Shown here one piece after another: positions 1 through 9,031 of a stretch of 64,000 nucleotides of DNA. Numbering within the stretch: position 1 is the first letter of the stretch; every line of letters begins with the position of its first letter. The stretch lies in contig NZ_JAGYPG010000001.1 of NCBI RefSeq assembly GCF_018343625.1, positions 39,325 through 103,324 on the forward strand, in the 5' to 3' direction. The notes below the pieces were generated by a model. It was not told the DNA's origin, searched no databases, and saw only the letters and a list, made by a program, of their open reading frames with translations. Source of the stretch: Lederbergia citri. Its GTDB lineage: Bacteria; Bacillota; Bacilli; Bacillales; Bacillaceae_C. The position numbers were made by a program, and so were the translations under genes.

Positions 1-1
1 C

Positions 2-1138
2 GTAGTATCCCAGGAAGATTGGTCCCTCCACCGGAAAGGCCATGATGACCAACAGCGTCATCAAGAGAAAGTCCAAGAGGCAATTCGTAATAATTTGCCT
101 GATTTAATCACAGAAGAAAGCATTATTATGTCCGATGGACGGGATGTTGTGAAAATTCCAATCAGATCATTGGATGAGTATAAAATTCGATACAACTACG
201 ATAAAAATAAGCATGTTGGCCAAGGTGACGGTGAAAGTCAGATTGGGGATGTTGTTGCGAGAGATGGCCCTGATCAAAAAGGTCCTGGGAAAGGTCAAGG
301 TGCAGGGGACCAAGCTGGTGAGGATTATTATGAAGCGGAAGTCTCCATGATGGAGCTGGAGGAAGCTCTTTTTAAAGAGCTGGAATTGCCCAATTTAAAA
401 CGGAAGGAACTAGATACCAATCAAATTGAACACATTGAATATAATGATATTCGAAAAACTGGATTAATGGGAAATATTGATAAAAAACGAACGATGATGT
501 CAGCTTTTAAACGAAATGCCATGAAAGGAGACCCGGGATTTTATCCTATATTTCCAGAAGATTTAAAGTTTAAAACATGGAATGACATACGAAAGCCTGA
601 ATCAAGCGCGGTTGTACTCGCCATGATGGACACGAGTGGAAGTATGGGGATTTGGGAAAAATATATGGCCCGCAGCTTCTTCTTCTGGATGACACGTTTT
701 TTAAGAACAAAATATGAATCAGTTACCATTGAATTTATCGCCCATCATACAGAGGCAAAAGTTGTGACTGAGGAAGAATTTTTCTCAAAAGGAGAGAGCG
801 GAGGGACGATTTGTTCATCCGTATATAGAAAAGCGATTGAAGTAATCGGAGAAAAATATGATCCTGCCCGCTACAATATTTATCCATTTCATTTTTCAGA
901 TGGCGACAATCTAACATCAGATAATCCAAGGTGCATTAAACTTGTTAATGAACTTATGGAAATAACGAATATGTTTGGATATGGGGAAGTAAATCAATAT
1001 CAACGAAATTCTACTTTAATGTCTGCCTATAAAAATATAAAGGACGAAAAATTTTATTATTATATTCTAAAGCAGAAATCTGATGTATTTCATGCAATGA
1101 AAAGTTTCTTTAAGAAAGAAGAAGAGGTTCAACATTAA
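2..1138 (+). CDS. yhbH: Sporulation protein YhbH (DUF444, VWA-type), 5' end cut by window
   Basis: The reading frame is open from base 2, so the gene starts outside the window. 378 residues are visible, against roughly 390-400 for the family, so only the first 15 or so are missing; the TTG at 95 is internal. The family pairs with the PrkA kinase and SpoVR (YeaH, YeaG and YcgB in E. coli) and is needed for normal spore development in Bacillus. Visible features are a charged Gly-rich linker after the [10 protein letters not shown] motif, and a von Willebrand A fold whose metal-site motif DTSGSM lies near base 630, with SGGT and FSDGDN further on. prkA would be expected just upstream. A strong terminator follows immediately. 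The assignment is confident because the whole visible length looks colinear with the family. Confidence 0.95.
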   Translation, partial: VVSQEDWSLHRKGHDDQQRHQEKVQEAIRNNLPDLITEESIIMSDGRDVVKIPIRSLDEYKIRYNYDKNKHVGQGDGESQIGDVVARDGPDQKGPGKGQGAGDQAGEDYYEAEVSMMELEEALFKELELPNLKRKELDTNQIEHIEYNDIRKTGLMGNIDKKRTMMSAFKRNAMKGDPGFYPIFPEDLKFKTWNDIRKPESSAVVLAMMDTSGSMGIWEKYMARSFFFWMTRFLRTKYESVTIEFIAHHTEAKVVTEEEFFSKGESGGTICSSVYRKAIEVIGEKYDPARYNIYPFHFSDGDNLTSDNPRCIKLVNELMEITNMFGYGEVNQYQRNSTLMSAYKNIKDEKFYYYILKQKSDVFHAMKSFFKKEEEVQH

Positions 1139-1166
1139 AACCGGATTTTTTCCGGTTTTTTTTTTA
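1136..1166 (+). terminator. Rho-independent terminator of yhbH
   Basis: AACCGGA and TCCGGTT form a short stem followed by a run of ten T. It overlaps the yhbH stop codon. Confidence 0.85.
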
Positions 1167-1171
1167 CTTTC

Positions 1172-1390
1172 CTATATCCAGTTGCAGCGCATATCGACTA
1201 ACAAACTTCTCTTCCTTTGCGTGAGTCAACATCGATTCGTCCTATCGGACTCACCGTGTTTCCTTTATCTCAGTCAAAGGCCGAAAAAGGAAAATCGACA
1301 AAAACCGCCACGTCCTGTGGCGATGTCGACGGACCCACATCCTGTGGGCCTGTACGTCGGGATGGGCAAGCGGATTGCGCTTTTCTTATT
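1172..1390 (+). repeat. Dispersed repeat element, partial copy 1
   Basis: This stretch shares long blocks with 60590-61100 and 33346-33690. The shared blocks are the cacgtcctgtggcg hairpin, the cccacatcctgtggg hairpin, gcctgtacgtc and a terminal GCGC-rich tract. A 77-codon open frame at 1182-1415 is a by-product of the repeat and has no ribosome binding site, so I do not call it a gene. Confidence 0.75.
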
Positions 1391-1438
1391 TAACGCTTTA
1401 AAGCATGTATTTTAATTTTCTGTATATTTGAAATCTTA

Positions 1439-1467
1439 TTGACTATGGGTCAAAAGCAGTGTAACAT
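1439..1467 (+). promoter_or_regulatory. Candidate sigma-A promoter for the ABC transporter operon
   Basis: TTGACT at 1439, a 17-nt spacer and TAACAT at 1462 resemble a vegetative promoter. No T-box or TRAP-type triplet series is visible in the leader that follows. Confidence 0.45.
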
Positions 1468-1565
1468 AACGATAATTATTGCCAATATATTATGAAAATA
1501 GGCGATGAAGAATATGGGAGGTTATTTTGCTTAAAGGCAAGAAACTTTATTGAGGGGGAAAAAGA

Positions 1566-2603
1566 ATGAAAGTCAGCTTAAATAAGCTTGCAATTTTACT
1601 TTTTGGAGTCGTGCTGATGCTTGCAGCTTGCGGAACAAATTCAGCCCAAAAAGAAGAAGAGCAAAATCAAGGCGGCGGGAGCCAACAGGAAGAGAATCAA
1701 AATGAAAATCAGAATGAAGAGCCTGCCCAAAAGTTCAAAATTGGGGTTACACAAATTGTTGAACACGATTCATTAAACGCAGCTTTTGATGGATTCAAGA
1801 AAGCAATAGAAGATGCAGGGTTAGATGTGGAGTGGGATGTCCAAAATGCTCTTGGTGAACCAAGCAATAACCCTACCATTGCAGCTAATCTTGTAAATGC
1901 AGGTGTAGATTTAATCTTCGCGAACTCGACACCTAGTGCACAATCCGTTGCAAGTGAAACTCAAGATATTCCGATCGTATTCACATCCGTAACAGATGCT
2001 GTCGGAGCGGAGTTAGTTGAATCGATGGAAAAGCCAGGTGGAAATGTAACAGGAACGATTGATAATCATCCAGAGGCAATTCCAAATACGATTAAGTTTT
2101 TAAAGGAACAACTCAACGCTAAAAACGTTGGGATGGTGTTTAACTCCGGTGAGCAAAATTCGAGGGCTCAGATAGATATTGCTAAAAAGACTGCCGAGGA
2201 GCTTGGAATAAAAATTGTGGAAGCATCTGTTTCTACTTCGGCTGAAGTAAAACAAGCAACTGAATCATTGCTTGGTAAAGTCGATTCACTTTACGTTATT
2301 ACCGACAATACAGTAGTATCTGCACTTGATTCCGTTGTAGATGTAGCAAATAGCAATAAATTACCGTTAATGGTTGGAGAATTTGATTCTGTAAGAAATG
2401 GCGGTTTAGGAGCTTATGGTTTTGAATATTACGATATTGGCTATGAGGCTGGGCAAATGGCAGTGAAAATTTTAAAAGATGGAGTAAAACCAGCTGATAT
2501 ACCTGCACAAGTACCACAAAATTTAAAACTCGTTATGAATAAAGAAACTGCAGAAACAATTGGATTAGAAATTAAGGATGAATGGAACGCTGAATTAGAA
2601 TAG
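1566..2603 (+). CDS. ABC transporter substrate-binding lipoprotein, TrpX/DUF534 family
   Basis: 345 residues, preceded by the ribosome binding site GAGGGGG. The N-terminus is a lipoprotein signal with the lipobox LAAC (Cys22), followed by a Glu/Gln/Asn-rich linker to about residue 55. The mature part starts FKIGVTQIVEHDSL and keeps the TPSAQ, VFTSVTDAVGA and GAYGFEYYDIGYEAGQMA segments typical of the ABC_sub_bind (PF04392) family. It heads an operon with a LivH-like permease and an ATPase, the layout of TrpXYZ-type importers that bring in tryptophan or related aromatic compounds in some Firmicutes. The substrate here is inferred only. The protein should sit on the outer face of the membrane. 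The family call is firm, the specificity is not. Confidence 0.85.
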   Translation: MKVSLNKLAILLFGVVLMLAACGTNSAQKEEEQNQGGGSQQEENQNENQNEEPAQKFKIGVTQIVEHDSLNAAFDGFKKAIEDAGLDVEWDVQNALGEPSNNPTIAANLVNAGVDLIFANSTPSAQSVASETQDIPIVFTSVTDAVGAELVESMEKPGGNVTGTIDNHPEAIPNTIKFLKEQLNAKNVGMVFNSGEQNSRAQIDIAKKTAEELGIKIVEASVSTSAEVKQATESLLGKVDSLYVITDNTVVSALDSVVDVANSNKLPLMVGEFDSVRNGGLGAYGFEYYDIGYEAGQMAVKILKDGVKPADIPAQVPQNLKLVMNKETAETIGLEIKDEWNAELE

Positions 2604-2621
2604 ATAGGAGATGATTCTTAA

Positions 2622-3671
2622 ATGTTTGCAGCTATGTTTGGCTCCGTTGAGCAAGGAATCATCTATGCAATTATGGCACTTGGAGTGTATCTTACATTCC
2701 GAGTGCTTGATTTTCCGGATTTAACTGTTGATGGAAGCTTTGTTACGGGGGCGAGTACCGCAGCAACAATGATCTTTTTTGGATATCATCCTGTTATTGC
2801 AACGGTCTCAGCACTTTTTGTTGGCTTTTTTGCTGGATGTATAACAGGCCTTTTGCATACAAAAGGGAAAATCAATTCACTATTATCCGGTATTTTAATG
2901 ATGATTGCTTTATATTCCATCAATTTAAGAATAATGGGATTAACGACAGAAAATTCGGTAGGACGTCCAAATATTTCGTTGATGAAAGAGGATACGATAT
3001 TTACAAAGTTTCATCAATTTTGGGAGTCGCTTGGAATTGATACATTTTTAAATTCTTTCTTATCTAACTTAGGAGTACAGTTTTTACCTAAAACTTGGGG
3101 AATCTTTTTCCTCATGATTATTGTGACATTGTTGATTAAACTTTTAGCCGACTGGTTTTTACAAACGGAAGTTGGACTCGCCATTCGTGCAACCGGAGAT
3201 AATAGACGAATGATCCGTAGTTTTTCTGCTAATACCGATAATTTGATTATTCTTGGATTGGGAATTTCCAATGCATTAGTTGCATTTTCAGGAGCATTGA
3301 TTGCTCAGTATTCGAAGTTTTCGGATATAGGTATGGGAATAGGAATGATTATCATAGGTCTTGCCTCTGTCATTATTGGGGAAGCGATTTTTGGCACGAA
3401 AACGATAGTGAGAACCACATTAGCAGTCGTTGCTGGTGCTATTATTTACCGCATCGTATTAGGACTCGCGCTGCGTGTCGATTTGCTTGATACAGGAGAT
3501 ATGAAACTGATTACAGCTATTATTGTTATTTTAGCGTTAGTTATACCGCAATTATATGAAAAAAGCAGAGAAAAGAAGAGAAAAGCGAAGCGTCATGCAG
3601 AGAGGTTAGCTACTCTTTCCAAAGCCGAAAAAGGGGAGGGGAAGCCCGTTGCTGAAGCTAGAGCAGATTAA
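2622..3671 (+). CDS. ABC transporter permease, LivH/BPD_transp_2 type
   Basis: 349 residues with about eight to ten hydrophobic segments and a basic C-terminal tail (KSREKKRKAKRHAERL). The motif TVDGSFVTGA near the N-terminus and the EVGLAIRATGDNRRMIRS loop resemble the coupling region of branched-chain-amino-acid-type permeases of the TrpY class. It starts 18 nt after the binding-protein gene with GGAG at a good distance, and its 3' end overlaps the ATPase start by 23 nt, which suggests translational coupling. It forms the membrane pore for the lipoprotein at 1566 and the ATPase at 3649. The family is clear; the substrate is unproven. Confidence 0.85.
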   Translation: MFAAMFGSVEQGIIYAIMALGVYLTFRVLDFPDLTVDGSFVTGASTAATMIFFGYHPVIATVSALFVGFFAGCITGLLHTKGKINSLLSGILMMIALYSINLRIMGLTTENSVGRPNISLMKEDTIFTKFHQFWESLGIDTFLNSFLSNLGVQFLPKTWGIFFLMIIVTLLIKLLADWFLQTEVGLAIRATGDNRRMIRSFSANTDNLIILGLGISNALVAFSGALIAQYSKFSDIGMGIGMIIIGLASVIIGEAIFGTKTIVRTTLAVVAGAIIYRIVLGLALRVDLLDTGDMKLITAIIVILALVIPQLYEKSREKKRKAKRHAERLATLSKAEKGEGKPVAEARAD

Positions 3672-4446
3672 TAAAATTTTTAATGAAGCAACACTTGATG
3701 AAAAAATAGCGCTTGATCAAATTAATCTTGAGCTAAATTCGGGTGACTTTGTTACAGTTATCGGGAGCAATGGTGCAGGGAAATCCACTTTGATGAATAT
3801 GATTTCTGGAGCGCTTATGCCGGATTTTGGAAATGTAGTAATTGATGGGAAGAATGTAACGAAGCTTCCAGAGTTTAAAAGATCTCAGTTTATAGGAAGA
3901 GTATTTCAAGACCCAATGGCAGGTACGGCTCCGAATATGACAATAGAAGAAAACCTTGCGATGGCTTATTCACGCAATAAAAAAAGAGGGCTTCGTAAAG
4001 GTGTAGATAAAAAGAGACGGGAATTTTTCCGTGAATCTCTAGAATCACTTCATTTGAATTTGGAAAATCGTCTTAATGCAAAAGTTGGTTTGCTTTCCGG
4101 CGGAGAAAGACAGGCTCTCTCATTATTAATGGCCACATTCACTAATCCTTCTATTTTATTATTAGATGAGCATACAGCGGCACTAGATCCATCTAGAGCC
4201 GAATTAATCACAAACTTAACAAAGCAACTAGTTGAAAAAGATAAACTGACAACCTTAATGGTCACTCATAATATGCAACAAGCACTCGATCTTGGAAATC
4301 GGTTGATTATGATGGATAAAGGCCAAATTATTTTAGAAGTTGATTCCGATAAAAAGCATGAGCTGACGATTGATAAACTAATGGCAGAATTCCAACGCAT
4401 ACGCGGAGAAAAGATGACAGATGACAAAGCATTGCTAACAATATAA
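3649..4446 (+). CDS. ABC transporter ATP-binding protein, partner of TrpX-type importer
   Basis: 265 residues from a TTG start that lies inside the permease gene, preceded by GGAGGGG. All ATPase motifs are intact: Walker A GSNGAGKST (residues 39-47), Q-loop VFQ (86-88), signature LSGGERQ (149-155), Walker B LLLDE (170-174) and the H-loop histidine in MVTHN (207). It lies in the same operon as the binding protein and the permease, so it should energise import. A terminator follows directly, which closes the operon at three genes. Confidence 0.88.
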   Translation: MLKLEQINKIFNEATLDEKIALDQINLELNSGDFVTVIGSNGAGKSTLMNMISGALMPDFGNVVIDGKNVTKLPEFKRSQFIGRVFQDPMAGTAPNMTIEENLAMAYSRNKKRGLRKGVDKKRREFFRESLESLHLNLENRLNAKVGLLSGGERQALSLLMATFTNPSILLLDEHTAALDPSRAELITNLTKQLVEKDKLTTLMVTHNMQQALDLGNRLIMMDKGQIILEVDSDKKHELTIDKLMAEFQRIRGEKMTDDKALLTI

Positions 4447-4455
4447 CGAGAAGAC

Positions 4456-4489
4456 GGGTTATTCATATCAATTGGATAACCTCTTTTTA
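4456..4489 (+). terminator. Terminator of the ABC transporter operon
   Basis: GGTTAT and ATAACC pair across a 12-nt loop and are followed by CTCTTTTT. Confidence 0.65.
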
Positions 4490-4598
4490 TGTTTTGATTT
4501 AATGTAACGAAAGATGAGTGAACATAGATAATCAGGTATTTAGAGCATATCTAATAACGATGGAAATCAGAAAGAGTAAGATTTTCTGTCTTCATCCA

Positions 4599-4990
4599 TG
4601 GCCAATTGGGACTGAAACTAGATAAATACATGGTTTCAGTCTCGATCCAAGCTTAATCGGGACTGAAACTAGATAAATACATGGTTTCAGTCTCGATCCA
4701 AGCTTAATTGGGACTGAAACTAGATAAATGCATGGTTTCAGTCTCGATTCATACTTAATCTTGACTGAAACTAGATAAATACATGGTTTCAGTCTTGAAC
4801 CAAGCTTAATTGGGACTGAAACTAGATAAATGCATGGTTTCAGTCTCGATTCATACTTAATCTTAACTAAAACTAGATAATTACATGGTTTCGGTCTCGA
4901 TGCATGCTTAATCGAGACTGAAACATGAAAAAGGCATAGTTTCAGTCTCGATCCATCCTCAATCGAGACTGATAATAGAATTGAAATTTC
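4599..4990. repeat. 51-bp tandem array A (about 7-8 units)
   Basis: The anchor GGGACTGAAAC (with variants) recurs at 4608, 4659, 4710, 4761, 4812, 4863, 4914 and 4965, exactly 51 bp apart each time. Every unit holds two dyads: GACTGAAAC pairs with GTTTCAGTC inside the unit, and GTCTCGAT pairs with ATCGGGAC across the unit boundary. Identity is high in the middle and decays at both ends. It fills the gap between two convergent transcription units. The whole unit repeats with no unique spacers, so this is not a CRISPR array. Confidence 0.9.
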
Positions 4991-5071
4991 AGAAAAGAAA
5001 TTTTAAAAAGGACAGAATCCTTATAATAAGCAGGGACTCTGTCCTTCAAATTAACAATTATTCAATATTTA

Positions 5072-6370
5072 TTAATGTGGCAAGAACACGAGTTGGTAAA
5101 GGAATAACACCCCGAATATATAAACGATAGGATGAACAACTTTCCATTTGCCAGTCACTATTTTTAAAATAGGGTAAGAGATGAATCCTAATGCAATTCC
5201 AGTCGCAATGCTAGACGTTAGAGGCATGCTTAGGATGATTAAAAATGCGGGGAACGCTTCATCTATTTCTCCCCAATTAATTTTTGCAATTGCTCCGATC
5301 ATCAAACTACCTACAATAATAAGTGCCGGTGAAGTTATAGCTGCTATTCCCGATACCGCGCTGACGAGAGGACCGAATAAAGCTGCTATGAGAAACAGTA
5401 CAGATACAGTAACTGTAGTTAGGCCCGTTCTTCCGCCTGCCGCAACACCTGCTGTTGATTCAACATAAGCACTTGTTGGGCTTGTTCCAAACATAGCTCC
5501 CACCGATGTAGCAATAGAATCAGCTAGGAGAGCTTGACGGACTCGTGGCATGGAATTTCCTTTCATTAATCCAGCTTGTTCCGCTACCCCGATCATTGTA
5601 CCCGTCGTGTCGAAAATAGTTACAAGCAAGAAAGAAAAGACAACTGCATATAGGCTATGCTGAATTACATCACCGATTGCTGAAAATGGATTTGCAACTA
5701 ATAATCCTTCTGGCAGCGATGGCAATTGAGCAATTCCATTTTCAAAGGAAAGCTGTCCAGTGAAATAAGCTATTAATCCTGTAACAATCATTCCTAAAAA
5801 TAATGCACCATGAACTCTCAATGCCATTAGAATTAATGTTACAGCTAGACCAATAAGAGTCAATACGACACCGGCAGAATGAAGATCACCTAATGCAACA
5901 AGATTCGAAGGATGGGCAACAATCATTCCACTCATTCGCATCCCGATAAAAGCAATAAACAATCCTATTCCGGCTGTAATTCCGTGTTTAAGATTTTCAG
6001 GAATTGCCTCAATAAGAATTTTACGAAATGGTGTCAAAGATAAAATAATAAATATGATACCAGCAATAAAAACAGCTGCAAATGCAGTTTGATAACTAAT
6101 ATTATGGGTGCCAACGACAGAGTAGGCGAAATAAGCGTTAAGTCCCATTCCGGGAGCAATAGCGATTGGATAATTCGCCGCAAGAGCCATCCATAATGTA
6201 CCGATTACGGTAGCGATGATGGTGGCTGTGAATACTTGTTCAAAAGGGACTCCTGCATCCTTTAGGATAATCGGGTTTACTACAATAATATACGCCATTG
6301 TTAAAAAAGTAGTAAGCCCAGCAATCAATTCGGTTGAAACTGTAGTATTATTTTCTTTTAGTTTAAACAT
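5072..6370 (-). CDS. pbuG: Guanine/hypoxanthine permease, NCS2 AzgA-like (PbuG type)
   Basis: 432 residues with about 12 membrane segments. The ATG at 6370 is chosen because GGAGG lies seven to eight bases upstream; the open frame extends 12 codons further without a site. Family motifs are MAYIIVVNPIILKDAG, GMGLNAYFAY, TTGTMIGVAEQAG and the serine/threonine-rich GTSPTSAYVESTAG loop. It is a proton-coupled uptake system for purine bases in the cytoplasmic membrane. The paralogues pbuG and pbuO are hard to tell apart from sequence alone. It stands alone, with array A downstream and a possible PurR operator upstream. Confidence 0.85.
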   Translation of the reverse strand: MFKLKENNTTVSTELIAGLTTFLTMAYIIVVNPIILKDAGVPFEQVFTATIIATVIGTLWMALAANYPIAIAPGMGLNAYFAYSVVGTHNISYQTAFAAVFIAGIIFIILSLTPFRKILIEAIPENLKHGITAGIGLFIAFIGMRMSGMIVAHPSNLVALGDLHSAGVVLTLIGLAVTLILMALRVHGALFLGMIVTGLIAYFTGQLSFENGIAQLPSLPEGLLVANPFSAIGDVIQHSLYAVVFSFLLVTIFDTTGTMIGVAEQAGLMKGNSMPRVRQALLADSIATSVGAMFGTSPTSAYVESTAGVAAGGRTGLTTVTVSVLFLIAALFGPLVSAVSGIAAITSPALIIVGSLMIGAIAKINWGEIDEAFPAFLIILSMPLTSSIATGIALGFISYPILKIVTGKWKVVHPIVYIFGVLFLYQLVFLPH

Positions 6371-6382
6371 TGAAGAACCTCC

Positions 6383-6440
6383 AAAGACGAACAATTTTAA
6401 ACACATTAAGTATAATATTCGTTTTTGGTGAAATATGCAA
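6383..6440 (-). promoter_or_regulatory. Candidate promoter and PurBox pair for the purine permease
   Basis: On the minus strand TTGCAT (6440-6435), 17 nt and TATTAT (6417-6412) form a plausible sigma-A promoter. Two inverted PurBox-like sites flank it: AAAGACGAACAAT at 6383 on the plus strand and AAAAACGAATATT on the minus strand at 6426-6414. Each differs from AWWWCCGAACWWT at two positions. I see no purine riboswitch core. Confidence 0.4.
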
Positions 6441-6490
6441 GTAAAATTAATATTCCCTTAAAATAAAAAAACTTCATAAAAGTTAAAAGT

Positions 6491-6533
6491 AAGTGGGACC
6501 ATTGGATATCTACAATCAAATGGGTCACTTAAA
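6491..6533. other. Imperfect inverted repeat in a gene-free stretch
   Basis: AAGTGGGACCATT and AAATGGGTCACTT are nearly complementary across about 15 bases. The rest of 6441-6740 shows no gene, RNA or repeat that I recognise. Confidence 0.35.
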
Positions 6534-6746
6534 AAATGAAGTGGTAATTATCTTCAACAATCTTGTAATGCAGGTATTGAAGTATGTATGCATGTGTATT
6601 AGCTAACGGGCGTATCGATGGCTGACATCATCAGTGAAAGCCCTCTATAAACAATTGTCACCCTAAAATTGAATCTTTACTGTTATTTTGAAAACTATAA
6701 TTAATACTTTGCCCATTAAATACAAAAAGCACCCCCTCTTATAAAA

Positions 6747-6787
6747 TGCCCCATAAATGGTAGTCATCAATCTATCATTAAGGGGCA
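6747..6787 (-). terminator. Terminator of the DCC-family gene
   Basis: TGCCCC and GGGGCA close a long imperfect stem that also pairs ATGGTAG with CTATCAT. On the minus strand it is followed by TTTTAT. Confidence 0.55.
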
Positions 6788-6812
6788 GTTCACTTATTGG
6801 GATGCTTTATTT

Positions 6813-7205
6813 CTATGACAAAAACCTTTTTCGGATTTCAGGAGGAGGCAGCATGCAGCTTTCATTTTTTCCAAACCATTTATAACGATATTTTGCAAAA
6901 ATATTATAAAATACATTACGGACCGGTGCCGGAACTACAATAAAAGAATAAAGCCATTTCAAGGGAGAATTCAATTTTTTGCAAATACGCAGTGCTGCAG
7001 TTGTTTTAAAATATGCTGCATTTTTTTCAATCAAAACGAGGCTATTTACATTTGATGGGACTTTGTATTTGTTCAATAGCGATTGTCCAAACTCACTTTG
7101 CAAAGAGGCATAGTGGAAATATCCATTCGGATCACGCTTAATAATAAACTGAACGCTTGAATTACAAAAATTACAAACGCCATCAAATAATATGATTGCA
7201 CCCAT
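6813..7205 (-). CDS. Thiol-disulfide oxidoreductase, DCC family (DUF393, YuxK-like)
   Basis: 130 residues, the usual length. The N-terminal motif FDGVCNFC (Asp8, Cys11, Cys14) is the DxxCxxC signature of the DCC family, a thioredoxin-like group of small cytosolic proteins predicted to handle thiols. The C-terminal RYRWFG-like segment (YRYKWFGKNESCMLPPPE) is also typical. The start has AAGGGAGG eight bases upstream. It is a single gene between the purine permease and pit. The precise substrate is unknown for this family. Confidence 0.8.
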   Translation of the reverse strand: MGAIILFDGVCNFCNSSVQFIIKRDPNGYFHYASLQSEFGQSLLNKYKVPSNVNSLVLIEKNAAYFKTTAALRICKKLNSPLKWLYSFIVVPAPVRNVFYNIFAKYRYKWFGKNESCMLPPPEIRKRFLS

Positions 7206-7261
7206 TACGATACCTCCCTTACTACCTCCATTATTTACTTATCATTCTATAAAATCAATAT

Positions 7262-7290
7262 AAAAAACCTCCTCAAAAAGGAAGGCTTCT
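7262..7290 (-). terminator. Terminator of the pit operon
   Basis: On the minus strand AAGCCTTC pairs with GAGGAGGTTT across five T and is followed by TTTTTT. Confidence 0.6.
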
Positions 7291-7294
7291 TTTA

Positions 7295-8299
7295 TTACAT
7301 AAATAAATTTAATACGAAATAAGTAATGCCTGCTAACAATCCAGTAATAGGAAGAGTAATAACCCAAGTAATAAGCATTCTTTGTGCGGTATCCCATTTT
7401 ACCCCACGTACTCTATGGGCTGAACCTACACCTAAAATGGATGAAGTAATGACATGTGTAGTACTGACCGGCAAATGAATATATGTTGCGCCAAAAATAA
7501 TGAGTGCGGAGCTAAGGTCTGCTGCCACTCCATTTACTGGTCGAATTTTCATGATTTTTCCGCCGACTGTTTTAATAATTTTCCAACCACCTACAGACGT
7601 ACCAAGTCCCATCGCTGCAGCACATGAAAATTGCACCCAGAAAGGGATATCTGTAGTTGTATGGTAATTACTTGCAATGAGAGCCATCGTAATAATACCC
7701 ATAGATTTTTGAGCATCATTCGTCCCGTGTGTATAAGACTGCAAAGCAGCTGTAGCGATTTGAATATAACGAAATCCTTTATTCGTTTTTGTTAAACTCA
7801 AATTTTTAAATTCCATTTTAAATATAGTATAGATGATAAAACCTACTCCAAAAGCAATGAGTGGTGAAAAAATAAGCGCTTGGATGATTTTTAAAAATCC
7901 AGCATATTTGATTACACCAAAACCTGCGGCTGCAATTGCCGCTCCTGCAATCGATCCAATTAAGGCATGAGATGAACTGCTAGGAATTCCGTAATACCAT
8001 GTAATTAAATTCCATGCGATGGCGGAGATTAATGCCGCTAAAATAACTGTTGTGCCGTTTCCTAATGTAAAAGGATCGACAATGTCTTTCGTGATCGTCT
8101 TGGCAACCCCTGTAAAGGTCAGAGCACCAACAAAGTTCATAGTTGCAGCCAAAATAATTGCATGGCGAGGTTTCAAAGCTTTCGTAGATACAGAAGTCGC
8201 TATGGCATTTGCTGTATCGTGAAAACCGTTAATGAAATCAAATGCAAGGGCTGCGATGACTATAATAATTGTAATAATTAGTATTGAATCAATTCCCAT
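7295..8299 (-). CDS. pit: Inorganic phosphate transporter, PiT family
   Basis: 334 residues, mostly hydrophobic, in two homologous halves. The N-terminal FDFINGFHDTANAIATSVST and the later YTHGTNDAQKSMG are the two PiT signature repeats, and SSSHALIG and PVSTTHVITSSILGVG are the paired GxSSSHA-type loops. The protein is a low-affinity metal-phosphate symporter in the cytoplasmic membrane. It follows the DUF47 gene by 14 nt in one operon, the arrangement of ykaA-pit in B. subtilis. The start has GGGAG ten bases upstream. Confidence 0.92.
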   Translation of the reverse strand: MGIDSILIITIIIVIAALAFDFINGFHDTANAIATSVSTKALKPRHAIILAATMNFVGALTFTGVAKTITKDIVDPFTLGNGTTVILAALISAIAWNLITWYYGIPSSSSHALIGSIAGAAIAAAGFGVIKYAGFLKIIQALIFSPLIAFGVGFIIYTIFKMEFKNLSLTKTNKGFRYIQIATAALQSYTHGTNDAQKSMGIITMALIASNYHTTTDIPFWVQFSCAAAMGLGTSVGGWKIIKTVGGKIMKIRPVNGVAADLSSALIIFGATYIHLPVSTTHVITSSILGVGSAHRVRGVKWDTAQRMLITWVITLPITGLLAGITYFVLNLFM

Positions 8300-8313
8300 A
8301 AGATAGGACTCCC

Positions 8314-8934
8314 TTAAGCATTTTTCATGACGATACTTTCAAGGGTATTCGCAACTCCTTGGCAGCTGTCTGTTGTTTTTTCCAGGTTTTCGTATATCTC
8401 TTTATATTTAATTAATCGAATCGGATCCGTTTCTACTGCGAAAAGATGTTTAATGCAATCTCTTAGAACATCATCGCATTTGGATTCATAATCTTTTATT
8501 TTGATAGCATGTGGACGGACTTCTGGCAATTTTTTGCTAAAAAGTAAACCGATACAAATTTCAATTTCATCCACACATTTTTTAATCGCATCAACAAATT
8601 TGTACATATATTCATCTGCATCAGTTATGGAATACATTTCAAATAATGCTGCACAACTTTCCATTCCATCAAGCACATCGTCCATAACCATGGATAGTGT
8701 AAGTAAATCTTCACGTTCAATAGGAGTAATAAATGAATTATGTAATTCCTTGATGATCTCATGAACGTGAGTGTCACCGATTGATTCATATTCTTTCATT
8801 TTTGCTGCAAAAATTTTAGTATCTTCTTTATTATTCAGCTTAAAATCGGCAAAATAAATTGAACTCTCTTTTAAGTTGGCTGCAATTTTTTCAAGTAAAA
8901 TTGCAAATTTATCTTTTTTTCTTGTGAAAACCAT
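8314..8934 (-). CDS. ykaA: DUF47 (PhoU-like) partner of the Pit transporter
   Basis: 206 residues, predicted to be all helical and PhoU-like, with the motif FVDAIKKC and a conserved acidic start MVFTRKKDKFAILLEKIAANL. DUF47 proteins are encoded next to Pit transporters and are thought to modulate them from the cytosolic side. The gene leads the operon and carries a strong ribosome binding site AGGAGGGC. B. subtilis has the same pair as ykaA-pit, at another chromosomal position. Confidence 0.88.
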   Translation of the reverse strand: MVFTRKKDKFAILLEKIAANLKESSIYFADFKLNNKEDTKIFAAKMKEYESIGDTHVHEIIKELHNSFITPIEREDLLTLSMVMDDVLDGMESCAALFEMYSITDADEYMYKFVDAIKKCVDEIEICIGLLFSKKLPEVRPHAIKIKDYESKCDDVLRDCIKHLFAVETDPIRLIKYKEIYENLEKTTDSCQGVANTLESIVMKNA

Positions 8935-9031
8935 TTTTAGCCCTCCTGAATGGCAATATAATAAACCTATACCATTTTATCGCAAAATATCAAAAGTTAA
9001 AAGTTTTTGTCGATTATACGGAAAAACACCT

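Noticed and set aside
1182..1415. 77-codon frame
   Set aside because: Lies in the dispersed repeat; similar frames appear in other copies (10451, 60916) in different lengths.
1416..1565. T-box or TRAP leader before the TrpX-type operon
   Set aside because: No T-box core sequence, no antiterminator-like hairpin and no spaced (G/T)AG triplets were seen.
4599..4990. CRISPR array
   Set aside because: The full 51-bp unit repeats and there are no unique spacers; no cas genes are near. The same holds for the arrays at 27639, 40440 and 63792.
6371..6600. Purine riboswitch before the purine permease
   Set aside because: The conserved core sequences of the aptamer are absent on the minus strand.
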